Source: Nitrosomonadales bacterium
GTDB taxonomy: Bacteria > Pseudomonadota > Gammaproteobacteria > Burkholderiales > Gallionellaceae
NCBI GenBank assembly: GCA_016214695.1
Contig: JACRNY010000004.1
Coordinates: 1 to 64,000 of the forward strand
Direction: 5' to 3'
Length of the DNA: 64,000 nt
The notes under the pieces were generated by a model, which saw nothing but the letters and a program-made list of their open reading frames with translations, was not told the origin of the DNA and searched no databases. This document shows, in pieces, positions 32,862 to 42,399 of this stretch (position 1 is its first letter; every line of letters begins with the position of its first letter). The position numbers and the translations under genes are program-made.

Positions 32862-33734
32862 ATGGCCGAACTGAAAACAAAGAACCACATCTGGCTGCAC
32901 ATCGGGCTCATCAGCTTCACGCTGCTGGCGATCTATCCGGTGCTGTGGGTGCTGGCGCTGTCGTTCTCGGGCCAGCAGAGCGTGGGGCTGATCGACCTGC
33001 CGCAGGATCCGACTTTCCTCGAACGCCTGCGCGCCATCCTGCCGGTGCCGGAACACTGGTCGGTGAAGAACTTCACCGAGGTGTGGACCGAGCAGCAGTT
33101 CGGCCGCTGGCTGTGGAACAGCGTGGTGATCTCGCTGATGACCACCTTGCTCGGCGTGTTCCTTGCCTGCACCGCGGCGTACGCGTTCTCGCGCTTCCGC
33201 TTCCCCGGCCGCAACCTCAGCATGCTCGCCTTTCTGGTGTCGCAGATGTTCCCCGGCACGCTGATGCTGATCCCGCTGTTCATCATCATCGTCAAGCAGC
33301 TGGAGCTGGGCAACACCTACATCGGACTGGTGATCGTGTATGCGACGACCTCCATCCCGTTCTGCGTGTGGATGCTGAAGGGCTATTTCGACACCATCCC
33401 CTACGACATCGAGGAATCGGCGCTGATCGACGGCGCCTCGCGCATGACCATCTTCTGGCGCATCATCCTGCCGCTGGCCAAACCGGCCATCGCCATCACC
33501 GCGCTGTTTTCGTTCATGACGGCATGGAACGAATTCATCCTCGCTTCGGTGTTCATGGAGTCGGAGGCGAACTACACCGCGCCGGTGGGACTGCGTTTCT
33601 TTGTCGGCGGGTTCTCTTCGCAATGGGGATATTTCGCGGCGGGCTCGGTGATCGTTTCGCTGCCGGTGGTGGCGCTGTTCCTGCAACTGCAGAAATATCT
33701 GATCTCCGGCCTTACTGCGGGAAGTGTTAAATAA
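32862..33734 (+). CDS. malG: MalG-type permease
   Basis: Second permease subunit, 290 aa with six predicted helices. It starts one base after the MalF stop. The EAA motif EESALIDGASRMTIFWRIILP is one residue longer than I quote as a unit, so note its core as EESALIDGASRM at about residue 186. The C-terminus LISGLTAGSVK closely matches the MalG tail thought to reach into MalF. Together with malK, malE and malF it completes an importer. Confidence 0.93.
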   Translation: MAELKTKNHIWLHIGLISFTLLAIYPVLWVLALSFSGQQSVGLIDLPQDPTFLERLRAILPVPEHWSVKNFTEVWTEQQFGRWLWNSVVISLMTTLLGVFLACTAAYAFSRFRFPGRNLSMLAFLVSQMFPGTLMLIPLFIIIVKQLELGNTYIGLVIVYATTSIPFCVWMLKGYFDTIPYDIEESALIDGASRMTIFWRIILPLAKPAIAITALFSFMTAWNEFILASVFMESEANYTAPVGLRFFVGGFSSQWGYFAAGSVIVSLPVVALFLQLQKYLISGLTAGSVK

Positions 33735-33927
33735 ATGCAACAAAAAGTATCGAATAGATAAAAAACATAATTTTCAAGGAGTAGACTCGGTCTATCGCTA
33801 CAGGCTCGGTGCTGGACCTTGCTTCCGCTGGTGATGAAGTTGTTGTGGCTTTGAGTATCTGAATCTCTGAATCACCACAGGAAGTGTTGGCTGACTGTAA
33901 CGTTCAATTGAGAGAAGGAGAAAGCGC

Positions 33928-34716
33928 ATGATCAACAATAAAACCGCTCTTGCTGTTTGCCTCGCGTCCCTGCTGTCCCTCTTTGTTTCTTCCGCTGCAC
34001 AAGCTGTCACTTTCGACGACGCAAAAGGTGACGACAAAGGCCCGGGCAATTATGTCTATCCCACAGATGGTGTCTATAAACCTGGCTCGTTCGACCTGAC
34101 CAGACTCTCGGTCAAGAAGAGCGGAGACAATATCGAGTTCGCTGCCGACGTCAACAGCTCGCTGGAAGATCCCTGGGGCATGGGAAACGGCTTCTCGGTG
34201 CAGATGATCTTCATCTTCGTCAAGACCGGCCCCGGCGGCCACACGGAAGGCTTGCCCGGCCTCAATGTGCAATTCGCCCCGGGCAGTGAATGGAACAAGG
34301 TGGTCATTCTGTCCCCGCAGAAGAAGGCGCGCGTCGTCGGCGAGGCGCAGACCAAGGCCCCCAAACTTGTCGCAGACATCGTCGTTCCCAATTCCACCCG
34401 CGGCAACAATCGCACCATCAAGGGCTCGGTGCCGGCCAGTGAGCTGGGCGGCGATGGTAATGTCGACGGCTGGTCTTACCAGGTGATCATGCAATCCAAT
34501 GAAGGCTTTCCTGCCGCGACCGATCTGCTGACCCGCAAGGTAAATGAATATGAAGGTCAGCACCGCTGGGGCGGCGGCAATGACGGCGATTGCGATCCGC
34601 ACGTGAGTGATGTGCTGGAATCGGCCGATGCCAAACAGGCGGACATGCTGGCCTACACCTGCGGTGCCAACGGTGAGTCGGTCAAGCCGGCCACCCTGAA
34701 GATGATCAAGAAGTGA
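33928..34716 (+). CDS. Exported glucodextranase-C-like carbohydrate-binding protein
   Basis: A 262-aa secreted or periplasmic protein with a Sec signal peptide (cleavage after AQA, about residue 26). The mature part looks like the C-terminal module of glucodextranase-type enzymes: an early DDAKGDDKGPGNYVYPTDG motif, then F-D-L-T-R-L and a GFSVQMIFIFVKT strand. There are no catalytic hydrolase motifs, so binding of glucans is more likely than cleavage. Two cysteines (GDCDPH, YTCGAN) may form a disulfide. AGAAGGAG precedes the ATG, which lies 193 bp after malG. A second protein with the same module is at 36671. Confidence 0.75.
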   Translation: MINNKTALAVCLASLLSLFVSSAAQAVTFDDAKGDDKGPGNYVYPTDGVYKPGSFDLTRLSVKKSGDNIEFAADVNSSLEDPWGMGNGFSVQMIFIFVKTGPGGHTEGLPGLNVQFAPGSEWNKVVILSPQKKARVVGEAQTKAPKLVADIVVPNSTRGNNRTIKGSVPASELGGDGNVDGWSYQVIMQSNEGFPAATDLLTRKVNEYEGQHRWGGGNDGDCDPHVSDVLESADAKQADMLAYTCGANGESVKPATLKMIKK

Positions 34717-34754
34717 TGCGTAGTCGATCTTTAACCTGATGAAAGGGGATGGAA

Positions 34755-36506
34755 ATGAGTAAGTACACATTGAAACCTTTGTGCCTGGCTATCGGTCTGG
34801 CTATGGCGGGCTCGGCTTCCGCGGCCACGCTGGATCTGAGCGGTACGAATTTCTACATGAAATTCCTCGACGGCAGCCAGATGGGAGCGCCCACCGGGAG
34901 TATCGATACCGCGAGCGGCGGTGACCAGGGGCAGTTCACCGAGATGAATCTCAACTTCAAGGCGACGATCTCGCCCAAAGTCGAGGCCGGCGGCCGCATC
35001 CAGAGCCGCAGCAGTGCGGCCTACTGGACCGAGTTCGGCGGTTTCGGCCAAGAGAATGCCGGCGGCGGATACACGGCTGACCAGATCAATCACCAGAAAT
35101 TCATGAAGCTGCGCGGGGCCTATGTGGAGTTGAGCCCGGGCTACGACTGGCTGAGTCAGGTCCGTGTCGGCACCAGCGACTGGGGCATGTTCGATCCGTT
35201 CACCGTGGGCAAGATCCGCTATATCGACCGCGACAATTACAACGGTCTGTACTTCAAGGGGCCGATGATGGCATCTGGCAGCAGTTGGGAATTGGCGCGC
35301 GTCTCTTTGCCGAGCTATCTGCAGTACAACTGGGGCCAAGGTCCGGTTTGCTGTAGCACGGACAATGCGCAATACAACGAGGCGGTCTATATCGCGCAAT
35401 TCAAGATGCCGGCCGGCCCTGCCAAGCTCGCTGCTAGCTACATGTCATTCATCGATCACACGGTCGGGACTACGGCCAACACCTACACCGGAGTGAACAC
35501 GAGGGCCATCTACAAGAACACGGTTCTCTCTCTCAAGGCGGATGCCAGCCCGGCCGACGGTATCGATCTGCGCGGTGCCTACTACCGTTCGACATCCGAT
35601 ACTTCGGCGGGCACCGTTGGCGAGACTTGGGGTAATGCGCCGCGTTCCAGTCTGACCGACAAAGCCATCAAACTGGATGTGGACTGGACGACTCCGGTCG
35701 ACAGCCTGACCTTGAGCTACCAGTACTTCAATATCGGTGCAGGCTATTACAGTACGGCGGCAGCACGTCGAGAATCCGATGTTTTGCTCACCGAGGGTTC
35801 CGAGTCGGCCTGGTACAACTGGGGTAATGCGATCTGGTCCGGCGGTGCGACATCCGACTATACCCAGTCCGCATCGGCCAGAAACGTCACCGACAATGCC
35901 TATATGGACTTCAACGAGTCCCCGGCAGAGTCTTCGATCGGCTGGAAGGGCCATACCTTCATGGGCAAGTATGAGGTGGCAGAGACGCCCATGTCTTTGG
36001 AGCTGACCCGCGTCGGCTACAACAACAACTGGCAGAACTATTCCGCGACCGGGCCGCTGTCCAATTACTTTGCCTTGAATCAGGACCGTTCGACCAACAT
36101 CATCGCGTTCAAACTCAACCACAACTTCCAGGTGATGGGTGGACTGGATGCCAATCTGAAGTTCAAACGCGTGGATGACAAGGACAAGGTGTCCGCCGCC
36201 ATTGCCACGGATGATCGCAGCGTGCTGGATAGCGGTGTGACAGCCAGTGTGGGCAACCAGTTGTTCGCCGACCTGTACGGCACACTGTCCTTCGGTCGTT
36301 ACATCCGCGACATCAAGGCCGGTGCCAACACCTTCAACAACTCCAAGAGCATCTATGGCGTGAAACTGGCTTACAACCTGCCCGGATTCGAGATGGGGAT
36401 GTTGACGCAGTGGATTCGCGGTTACGGTTATCCGACAGAGACAGTTGGCCCGTCTATCAAGATCCAGCAATATCGCATGAAGGCATATGCACAGGTCAAT
36501 TTCTAA
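34755..36506 (+). CDS. Outer-membrane beta-barrel protein (porin-like)
   Basis: A large porin-like protein of 583 aa from ATG 34755, chosen over ATG 34749 because AAAGGGGA is better spaced. A Sec signal peptide ends after SASA. The rest alternates polar and hydrophobic residues with many aromatics, and it ends in VNF, the C-terminal Phe signature read by the Bam complex. No named family recognised. Between glucan-binding proteins and a maltodextrin importer, it probably lets oligosaccharides through the outer membrane (inference). A strong terminator follows. Confidence 0.75.
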   Translation: MSKYTLKPLCLAIGLAMAGSASAATLDLSGTNFYMKFLDGSQMGAPTGSIDTASGGDQGQFTEMNLNFKATISPKVEAGGRIQSRSSAAYWTEFGGFGQENAGGGYTADQINHQKFMKLRGAYVELSPGYDWLSQVRVGTSDWGMFDPFTVGKIRYIDRDNYNGLYFKGPMMASGSSWELARVSLPSYLQYNWGQGPVCCSTDNAQYNEAVYIAQFKMPAGPAKLAASYMSFIDHTVGTTANTYTGVNTRAIYKNTVLSLKADASPADGIDLRGAYYRSTSDTSAGTVGETWGNAPRSSLTDKAIKLDVDWTTPVDSLTLSYQYFNIGAGYYSTAAARRESDVLLTEGSESAWYNWGNAIWSGGATSDYTQSASARNVTDNAYMDFNESPAESSIGWKGHTFMGKYEVAETPMSLELTRVGYNNNWQNYSATGPLSNYFALNQDRSTNIIAFKLNHNFQVMGGLDANLKFKRVDDKDKVSAAIATDDRSVLDSGVTASVGNQLFADLYGTLSFGRYIRDIKAGANTFNNSKSIYGVKLAYNLPGFEMGMLTQWIRGYGYPTETVGPSIKIQQYRMKAYAQVNF

Positions 36507-36542
36507 GGCCTGAGCGATACCCCGTCGCGATGACGGGGAACG

Positions 36543-36570
36543 CCCCTCCCGTAGCCCGGGAGGGGTTTTT
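36543..36570 (+). terminator. Rho-independent terminator after the porin-like gene
   Basis: CCCCTCCC (36543-36550) pairs perfectly with GGGAGGGG (36558-36565) around a 7-nt loop, followed at once by TTTTTCTTTT. It ends the maltodextrin [16 protein letters not shown] the separate gene at 36671. Confidence 0.92.
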
Positions 36571-36670
36571 CTTTTGCCTCTCTGCACTGCGCACCTGCAG
36601 GCGTATACTTCGACCGACAGAACAGTTGCCCCGGTGTGCCTCGTCAACCTTTGAGAAGAAGGATCTGGAA

Positions 36671-37780
36671 TTGAGAATATTATTTCTGGCTGCGCTGATA
36701 TTCACGGTGTTGAACGTATCGGCGGGCTCCCTGCCTGTGGTCAGCATCAGCGATCCTGCGGGGGATGATTTCGGCGACGGTACCCTCAGGTATCCGCAGC
36801 GTGAGGATTTCAAGACTGGTGATCTCGATCTGTTGCAATTGCAGATCAGCCGCGATGAGCAGGGATTCTGGTTCGAAGCCGTGCTGAAGAATCCCATCCG
36901 CGATCCGGCAGCCGTGCATGCCACCGTGGGTGGCGATTCGCTGGCGGATTCCGCGCGCAAGGGGTTCTACCAGTTCAATATCGACGTCTATATCGATACC
37001 GACCGGGCCGAAGGTTCGGGCAACACGTTTACGCTGCCGGGACGCAAGGTGCGCATCGATGCCGACTTCGCCTGGGAAAGAGCAGTGATCCTCACGCCTC
37101 GTCCGGAGCTGATGCGGCAGCAGTTGATCGGTGTGCTGCTGGAACAATATCCGGAAAAGTCGACAGCCGAGATCGAGGCGAGCGTGGACCAGTCCCTGTT
37201 CTTCCCGACCCGGATCAAGGTGCGCGGCAAGACGATCGCTTTCTTTGTGCCAGCCGGTTTTTTTGGCGGCAGTGCGGGGAGCAACTGGGCGGCCACCGCA
37301 TTGGTCACCGGGGCGATCACGACTGTATCAGCCGACTTCTCGCTTTTTCCATCGACGAAGAAACCGCTCGACATCCTTCTGTTGGGGGTCATGCAGCCCG
37401 CGCTCGGGCACCCCAGGGACAGCTTCGGGTACAGCGAGCGTCAGCCAAGTCCTGTGGTCGATGTGTTGGGAGCTTCGAGCGAGCAGCAGATTCAGCAGCT
37501 TGCCGACAAGGAAGACCTGAGCGGCGTGTCGTGGGGGTCGGCGGATGCTGCCGACAAGACTCAGGCTGCGACTGCATCGGTGACGCCTATCGCCAGATTG
37601 CTACAGCCGCAAACAACTCTTGCGATCACGCCTGCCGGATCGGGTGCAGCAGAGGAGCGCTCAACTGTCGATGGCGCCATCGCCAGGCGGCTGCAATCTT
37701 TGCAACAGCTGTACGACCAGAAACTCATCGACGAGACCGAGTACAAGCAGCAGAAGCAGCGCATCCTGAACGAACTGTGA
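36671..37780 (+). CDS. Exported glucodextranase-C-like protein with SHOCT-like C-terminus
   Basis: A 369-aa protein with a likely signal peptide (LRILFLAALIFTVLNVSAG). I start it at TTG 36671 because AAGAAGGA lies about 7 nt upstream and the signal peptide begins there; the open frame extends further upstream through the terminator. The N-terminal two thirds resemble the glucodextranase-C module of the 33928 protein (DPAGDDFGDGTLRYP, then GDLDLLQLQI). The last 35 residues form a SHOCT-like helix pair (LQQLYDQKLIDETEYKQQK), common in proteins that oligomerise or bind nucleic acid, odd for an exported protein. It is expressed separately from the operon upstream. Confidence 0.7.
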   Translation: MRILFLAALIFTVLNVSAGSLPVVSISDPAGDDFGDGTLRYPQREDFKTGDLDLLQLQISRDEQGFWFEAVLKNPIRDPAAVHATVGGDSLADSARKGFYQFNIDVYIDTDRAEGSGNTFTLPGRKVRIDADFAWERAVILTPRPELMRQQLIGVLLEQYPEKSTAEIEASVDQSLFFPTRIKVRGKTIAFFVPAGFFGGSAGSNWAATALVTGAITTVSADFSLFPSTKKPLDILLLGVMQPALGHPRDSFGYSERQPSPVVDVLGASSEQQIQQLADKEDLSGVSWGSADAADKTQAATASVTPIARLLQPQTTLAITPAGSGAAEERSTVDGAIARRLQSLQQLYDQKLIDETEYKQQKQRILNEL

Positions 37781-37797
37781 ACGAGCCAGTCCAGCCG

Positions 37798-37828
37798 GGC
37801 ATCGGGGGCGTCCTGGGACGCTCCGATG
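37798..37828. terminator. Hairpin between convergent genes
   Basis: GCATCGG (37798-37804) pairs with CCGATGC (37822-37828), and GCGTC (37807-37811) with GACGC (37816-37820). This strong two-part stem lies between the 36671 gene and the convergent TonB-receptor gene. There is no T tract, so it may stop [13 protein letters not shown] only weakly. Confidence 0.5.
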
Positions 37829-37856
37829 CTCCGATTACTGCAGCAGGCGGGGAATG

Positions 37857-39917
37857 CTAGAGGTTGAGTTGAAGCTGGATGTGGATCGAGCGTCCGGGCA
37901 ACGGCAGGTCGGAAATCATACCCACCGATTTGTAGGTTGGCTCCCAAGCCTTGCGATCGAACAGGTTGTATACCATGGCACTCATTTCCCAATCTTCGGC
38001 GAACTTCTCGCGGCGCAAGGTCAGATCCACCAGCGTGTAATCGGGAACCTTTGCGCGGGTATCTCCGGGTTCGCGCATGCGGTCTGCCACGTGGTTGGCT
38101 TTGGTGGCCAGATGCCATAACGGCATGAAACGCCAGTCGGCCCGCGCGAACAGGCGGCGATGCGGCGCCATGCCGGAGTCCTGACCGGTTGCCGAGTCCC
38201 TCGAGTGCTGCAAAGAATAGCTGCCAGTAAGCCGCAGATTGCCAGTGGCGTCATAAGTCGATTCCAGCTCAAGGCCGCGCCCGGTCTGGTCGCCAGAGTT
38301 CTGATAGGTGGCAGCGGGCAGGATGATGTCGCGCATGCGGTAACGGAAGAAATTCAGGTTGTTCTGCACTTCGGAAGTGGCCTGCCATGAAAACGCCAGT
38401 TCGTCCGTAGTGATCATCTCCGGCTTGAGGCCGGGATTGCCCACGGTCACCGGATTGTTGATGGCGTACAGCTCGGAGAAGGAAGGGGCGCGGAATGCCG
38501 TGCCGTGCAAGACCTTGATCACGACGTTGTAGTCGGCATCCCAAACCAGGGCGAGGCGCGGGTTGGTGGTGCCGCCGAAATCCGAATAATCGTCATGCCG
38601 CACACCGACGGTCAAAGCCCAGTCCTTGGCGAGACTCCATTCGTCCTGAACGAATGCATAACTCACGTTCCGTTTGTTCGGCAGCATATAGACCAGCGTC
38701 GGGTCTCCGGTCACATCGATCACTGCCGGCAGCGGAGCAAGCGCGGCATTGAAATTTTTCGTTTCCCGAACTTCATACATATCATCGATACGGTATCCCG
38801 TGCCGATGCGGAAACGATGCTGCTCGAATCCTGTATAAAAGGCAGAGACGCTGGCATGGGTGTGACGTTCAGAATGGCTGGGATTGCCTATCATGCCGTT
38901 GGGGAATGCTCCCCCGAATGCCCCCGCCGGGAAGATCGTATAAGCCGGATTGCCTTTTTCCTTATTGTCGTAGAAACCGAGTACGCCAGACACATCCCAG
39001 TTCTGTGCCCAGTTTGCCTGTTCGTAATTCAAGTCCAGGAACAGTCTGGACGAATGACCGCGCGAATTCGGGTCTAGGCTGCCTGCGACACCAACCCCCG
39101 TTCCCAAATCCCGCTTCTGATAGCCGGCGCGAAAGCGCCATTCGTCGCTGGAAAGATCCATGCGCATGTCGATCGCTTTACGCTCGGTACTCATCGGACC
39201 CGGGGCGAGCGATGCATTGGACCCGAACACGGTGTCCCAGGTCGACTGTGCATCTTGCTGGATGATGCCTTTGTGCCCATCGGTGTTTCCGGCTCGGAGA
39301 TAGAATGCGGCATCAAGAGTTCCCACCTTGCCGCCGTGCTGTATCCAGGCGTCACGTGTATTGAAGCTGCCGGCACGTACGCCGGTCTCTGTCCCCTTGA
39401 TGTCGGACGCGGTCTTGGTGATGACGTTGATCACGCCGGAGAAGGCATCGGCTCCATACAGCGCCGATCCCGGGCCGCGGATGATCTCGATACGCGCGAC
39501 GTTCTCCAGCGGCATGCCGCCCCATATCTGTCCGCGATCCCCCCAGAAGACATTCGTGATCGGAATGCCGTTCACCAGCATCAGGACTTGCGGGTTGTAC
39601 TTGGTGGCGATGCCACGAAAACCGTAGATGGGGTTTAATGCGGAATGGGAAAAGGAGACATGCAGTCCGGGGATACTTTCCAGCGCCTGATCCAGATCGG
39701 TCGCGCCCATGGCCTTTATGTCCAAGGCGGTGATCACACTCGCTACAGCCGGTGCCCGGGTGAGGGGTTGCTGGCTGCCGGTCGCAAGGCTGATGGTGGA
39801 TTTGTCGCCATATGCCAAAGCCAGGTCTTCCTCCTCTTCCGCGGATTGCGCAAGGACTGCGTTAGTCCAGAACAAGGCAAGAAGAGCGCAGAGTGTGCGA
39901 CGAGACATTGCTTGCAT
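37857..39917 (-). CDS. TonB-dependent outer-membrane receptor
   Basis: A 686-aa energised outer-membrane transporter. The start at 39917 is supported by GGGAGGAG upstream and gives a signal peptide ending NAVLAQS. The plug domain (about 40-165) contains VNGIPITN and RIEIIRGPGSALYGADAFSG. A beta-barrel follows with the typical AFRAPSFSELY strand and ends QLQLNL. It resembles CirA/BtuB-like receptors; the substrate cannot be told. It lies 73 nt downstream of the citrate-synthase-like pair on the same strand and may be the last gene of that operon. TonB-system exbB/exbD genes are at 62061-63102, but no tonB gene is seen. Confidence 0.92.
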   Translation of the reverse strand: MQAMSRRTLCALLALFWTNAVLAQSAEEEEDLALAYGDKSTISLATGSQQPLTRAPAVASVITALDIKAMGATDLDQALESIPGLHVSFSHSALNPIYGFRGIATKYNPQVLMLVNGIPITNVFWGDRGQIWGGMPLENVARIEIIRGPGSALYGADAFSGVINVITKTASDIKGTETGVRAGSFNTRDAWIQHGGKVGTLDAAFYLRAGNTDGHKGIIQQDAQSTWDTVFGSNASLAPGPMSTERKAIDMRMDLSSDEWRFRAGYQKRDLGTGVGVAGSLDPNSRGHSSRLFLDLNYEQANWAQNWDVSGVLGFYDNKEKGNPAYTIFPAGAFGGAFPNGMIGNPSHSERHTHASVSAFYTGFEQHRFRIGTGYRIDDMYEVRETKNFNAALAPLPAVIDVTGDPTLVYMLPNKRNVSYAFVQDEWSLAKDWALTVGVRHDDYSDFGGTTNPRLALVWDADYNVVIKVLHGTAFRAPSFSELYAINNPVTVGNPGLKPEMITTDELAFSWQATSEVQNNLNFFRYRMRDIILPAATYQNSGDQTGRGLELESTYDATGNLRLTGSYSLQHSRDSATGQDSGMAPHRRLFARADWRFMPLWHLATKANHVADRMREPGDTRAKVPDYTLVDLTLRREKFAEDWEMSAMVYNLFDRKAWEPTYKSVGMISDLPLPGRSIHIQLQLNL

Positions 39918-39990
39918 GGTGTACTCCTCCCATTTGACAAGTTGCCGAGGTGTTCTCTGCTTCGGCACTTCGTTTATTGTTTTCTGCCGG

Positions 39991-40806
39991 CTACTTGGGC
40001 CAGGCTCTTGGAGATTCTCCCTCATACAGAATATCGGCGCAAGGAACAGGATACAACGTCCCCTCCGGCCGTTCCGAGGCCTCGATGAAGCAGGGGGGCA
40101 TCCCGGCAAGAAAGGCCGGGAAAGAATACAGATAATATTCCTGGGGGCTAAGGCCGATATCGGCAATCAAAGCCGCGACCAGACCGGCATAGTTCATCTT
40201 CATGCGCAGCCGGCTGGCCAGCATGGTCTCCTCGATGCGTGCGGCGAGCTGCAGGTACGGTCCTTGATCCAGCTTCAGTGCTTTCGAAAGTGCCAGCATA
40301 TGCTGGTTGCGTTCGTCGCCGTTGATGAGAGGGCGGCCGTAGCCTGCCACGCTGCGGTGTGTATCGAGCTCAAGGCGGATGCACTCGGCCAGATCGCCTC
40401 CTGCCTCTGTTTCTTTGCGGGTGCGGATCAGGAAGTCGAAAGCGCGCATATCTATGCCGCGGCCGTATATCGTTGCTTCCGATACGGCCATCGCTGCTGC
40501 CATACCCAGGGTGCCCGTACTCCTCGAACTGCCTGCCAATGCAGCGACACGATTGTTCCACAAACGGACATCGGGATAACTGGTGTAAGTCCAGATGGAG
40601 TGCATCAGTCGCAATTGCTCCTTGCTGAAGCGGCGGCCGGTGATGCCGAACATGTACAGTTCGACCCAATCCATGTCCTGCAGCTCGGTGTGCAGGTCGC
40701 AACCGCGGTAGATCACATGGCTGCCCGGGTAGAAAGTGCCCATGCGGCTCTTTAATTTGCCGACGTTCTCCTGCAGCAGTTCCGGTCCAGCGGTTTTCAT
40801 GTTCAT
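39991..40806 (-). CDS. Degenerate citrate-synthase-like protein B
   Basis: A 271-aa member of the citrate synthase fold, shorter than the roughly 370-430 aa enzymes. By eye it aligns with the catalytic-domain order. The loop that carries the first catalytic His (PLHGGAN-type) reads IYGRGIDMRAF. The GFGHRVYK-type loop reads AGYGRPLINGDER, with Arg for His. The NVDFYSG-type loop reads MKMNYAGL, without the Asp. All three citrate-synthase catalytic residues therefore seem replaced. Its start overlaps the stop of protein A by 4 nt, which suggests obligate co-production. The two may form a heteromer with altered chemistry, or a binding or regulatory protein. Confidence 0.75.
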   Translation of the reverse strand: MNMKTAGPELLQENVGKLKSRMGTFYPGSHVIYRGCDLHTELQDMDWVELYMFGITGRRFSKEQLRLMHSIWTYTSYPDVRLWNNRVAALAGSSRSTGTLGMAAAMAVSEATIYGRGIDMRAFDFLIRTRKETEAGGDLAECIRLELDTHRSVAGYGRPLINGDERNQHMLALSKALKLDQGPYLQLAARIEETMLASRLRMKMNYAGLVAALIADIGLSPQEYYLYSFPAFLAGMPPCFIEASERPEGTLYPVPCADILYEGESPRAWPK

Positions 40807-41609
40807 GCGGGCTCTCCGGTCGTTTCGTTTTCGAGTTCCACGCTGCCGAACGGGAAATTCTTGTAGCCGAGCGGACGCTGTTCCAGCGCATGCGCCGCAG
40901 CCCCGGGGAGTCGCAGCAGCAGGTGCAGCATCTCGCCCTGATCGGGCGTGAATCCAAGGTCGGCGAATGCGGCGGCGGCGACGCCGGAGAGCGCCAGTGG
41001 GCAGCCCGCCGCCGTTTCCAATGCGGACAGGTTCTGCTGCAACCAAGGCAGATACTTAGCGGAGTCGGATCGCGCAAGGCAGGCGAGGGCCTGCTTCACC
41101 GGCGTGGCGGTGCTGACTCCGTGCGGGTCGAAACCGGGGGCATGCTCGGGTTTCGGCCAGATGCTGCCGGAAGTTTCATCTGGCCGGGAGAAATGTTGAC
41201 GCCATGCAGCGATATCGCAGCCGCATTCCTGCCAGGCTTGCATCGCCAGATATATCTCGCGGCCACCCGCGAACTGTCCGGCGCCCACCGCCAGCGCTGC
41301 CATGAGTGAAGAAGCGGCAGTCGAGCCGCAGACGCCGCCGCACATCGCGGCATGGACGGAAGCATCACGCGGACCGGGATTGGCCAGTGCGACGGCCAGG
41401 GTTTCCAGCAGATCGGCTTGTTGACCCGTGGGGGCTTCGTGGCGGAACAGCAGGAACAGCATATCGACCCAACGTGTCCGTCCGAGCATCTCGCCGTAGA
41501 CGTCGTAGCCATGGCAGTACGCAGCCCGGGTTGCGAAAGGATTGTCGGGTTCTGCTTCCTCGCGCCAGATGCGAGTACGAATTGCATGGGGTTTCTCGGT
41601 ATGCGACAT
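40803..41609 (-). CDS. Degenerate citrate-synthase-like protein A
   Basis: A 268-aa citrate-synthase-fold protein starting at ATG 41609 after TAGGAG. Fold marks include GEMLGRTRWVDMLFLLFRHEAPT near the N-terminus, the helix around VHAAMCGGVCGSTAASSLMA and the closing LPGAAAHALEQ. The first catalytic-His loop reads GQFAGGREI, with Ala for His, and the catalytic-Asp loop reads CPLALSGV, without Asp. A His remains in GFDPHG near the second position. It is coupled to protein B downstream and starts 8 nt after the SDR stop. Small citrate-synthase-like proteins are sometimes called citryl-CoA lyases, but the missing residues argue against assuming that. Confidence 0.75.
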   Translation of the reverse strand: MSHTEKPHAIRTRIWREEAEPDNPFATRAAYCHGYDVYGEMLGRTRWVDMLFLLFRHEAPTGQQADLLETLAVALANPGPRDASVHAAMCGGVCGSTAASSLMAALAVGAGQFAGGREIYLAMQAWQECGCDIAAWRQHFSRPDETSGSIWPKPEHAPGFDPHGVSTATPVKQALACLARSDSAKYLPWLQQNLSALETAAGCPLALSGVAAAAFADLGFTPDQGEMLHLLLRLPGAAAHALEQRPLGYKNFPFGSVELENETTGEPA

Positions 41610-41617
41610 GCTGGCTC

Positions 41618-42376
41618 CTAAGGTAAACACACAAGGCTGATACCGCCATCGACTACGATCTCCTCGCCGACCACAAATGTCGAGTCGTCCGAAGCGAGGA
41701 AAAGGGCTACTTTTGCAACTTCCTCCGGGGTACCCAGGCGCTTGCTGGGGGAGCGCCCCTCGATGTCGTTTTTGATCGCCAGCAACATCTCCTGCGGGAT
41801 CGGTAAGCGATTGAAGCCTTCGGTGTCGATGGGGCCGGGATTGATCGCGTTGACCCGGATCCCCCTGCCGATGAGGGCCAGCCCCAGAGATTGCACAAGA
41901 GAACGCAATGCAGCCTTGCTTGCTCCATAAACGCTGAAGTTGGGCGATCCGGTTCGATTGGTGATGGAGGTGGTGATGATGATGGACGCATTCTTGCTGA
42001 GTACCGGCAATGCTTTCTGGATGGAGAAGAACACGCCTTTGAAACAGGTCTGCACGATTTCATCGAACTGATCTTCGGTGACCAGGTCGACCGGCGCAGG
42101 AGTGCCAGAAGCGGCGTTAAGAAACAATACGTCAAGCTGGCCGAAATGTTCTTTTACCCGGGTCATCATGGAGTCGATCTCGGCCAGACTGCCGGCTTCG
42201 CTGCGGATGGTCAAGGTCTCTTCGCCCAACTCTTTCTGTGCCGCGGCCAGCCTTTCCGGATCCCTTCCCGTCACAGCAACACGCGCCCCTTCTGCAAGGA
42301 AGAGCCTTGCTGTCGCCAAACCAATCCCGCTCGTCCCACCAGTGATCAATACCGTCTTGCCTTTGAGCCTGTCCAT
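41618..42376 (-). CDS. Short-chain dehydrogenase/reductase
   Basis: A classical NAD(P)-dependent SDR of 252 aa. The ATG at 42376 is preferred because AGAGGA is well spaced from it; the ATG at 42382 is too close. The cofactor loop ITGGTSGIG, the NAASG motif, the catalytic Ser in TTSITN and the YGASK motif (Tyr and Lys) are all present, as is the C-terminal VVDGG. The substrate is unknown. It lies 23 nt after the ThDP-enzyme gene, so it could reduce the keto product of that enzyme (inference). Confidence 0.9.
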   Translation of the reverse strand: MDRLKGKTVLITGGTSGIGLATARLFLAEGARVAVTGRDPERLAAAQKELGEETLTIRSEAGSLAEIDSMMTRVKEHFGQLDVLFLNAASGTPAPVDLVTEDQFDEIVQTCFKGVFFSIQKALPVLSKNASIIITTSITNRTGSPNFSVYGASKAALRSLVQSLGLALIGRGIRVNAINPGPIDTEGFNRLPIPQEMLLAIKNDIEGRSPSKRLGTPEEVAKVALFLASDDSTFVVGEEIVVDGGISLVCLP

Positions 42377-42399
42377 ATTCATTCCTCTAGTTAAGTTTC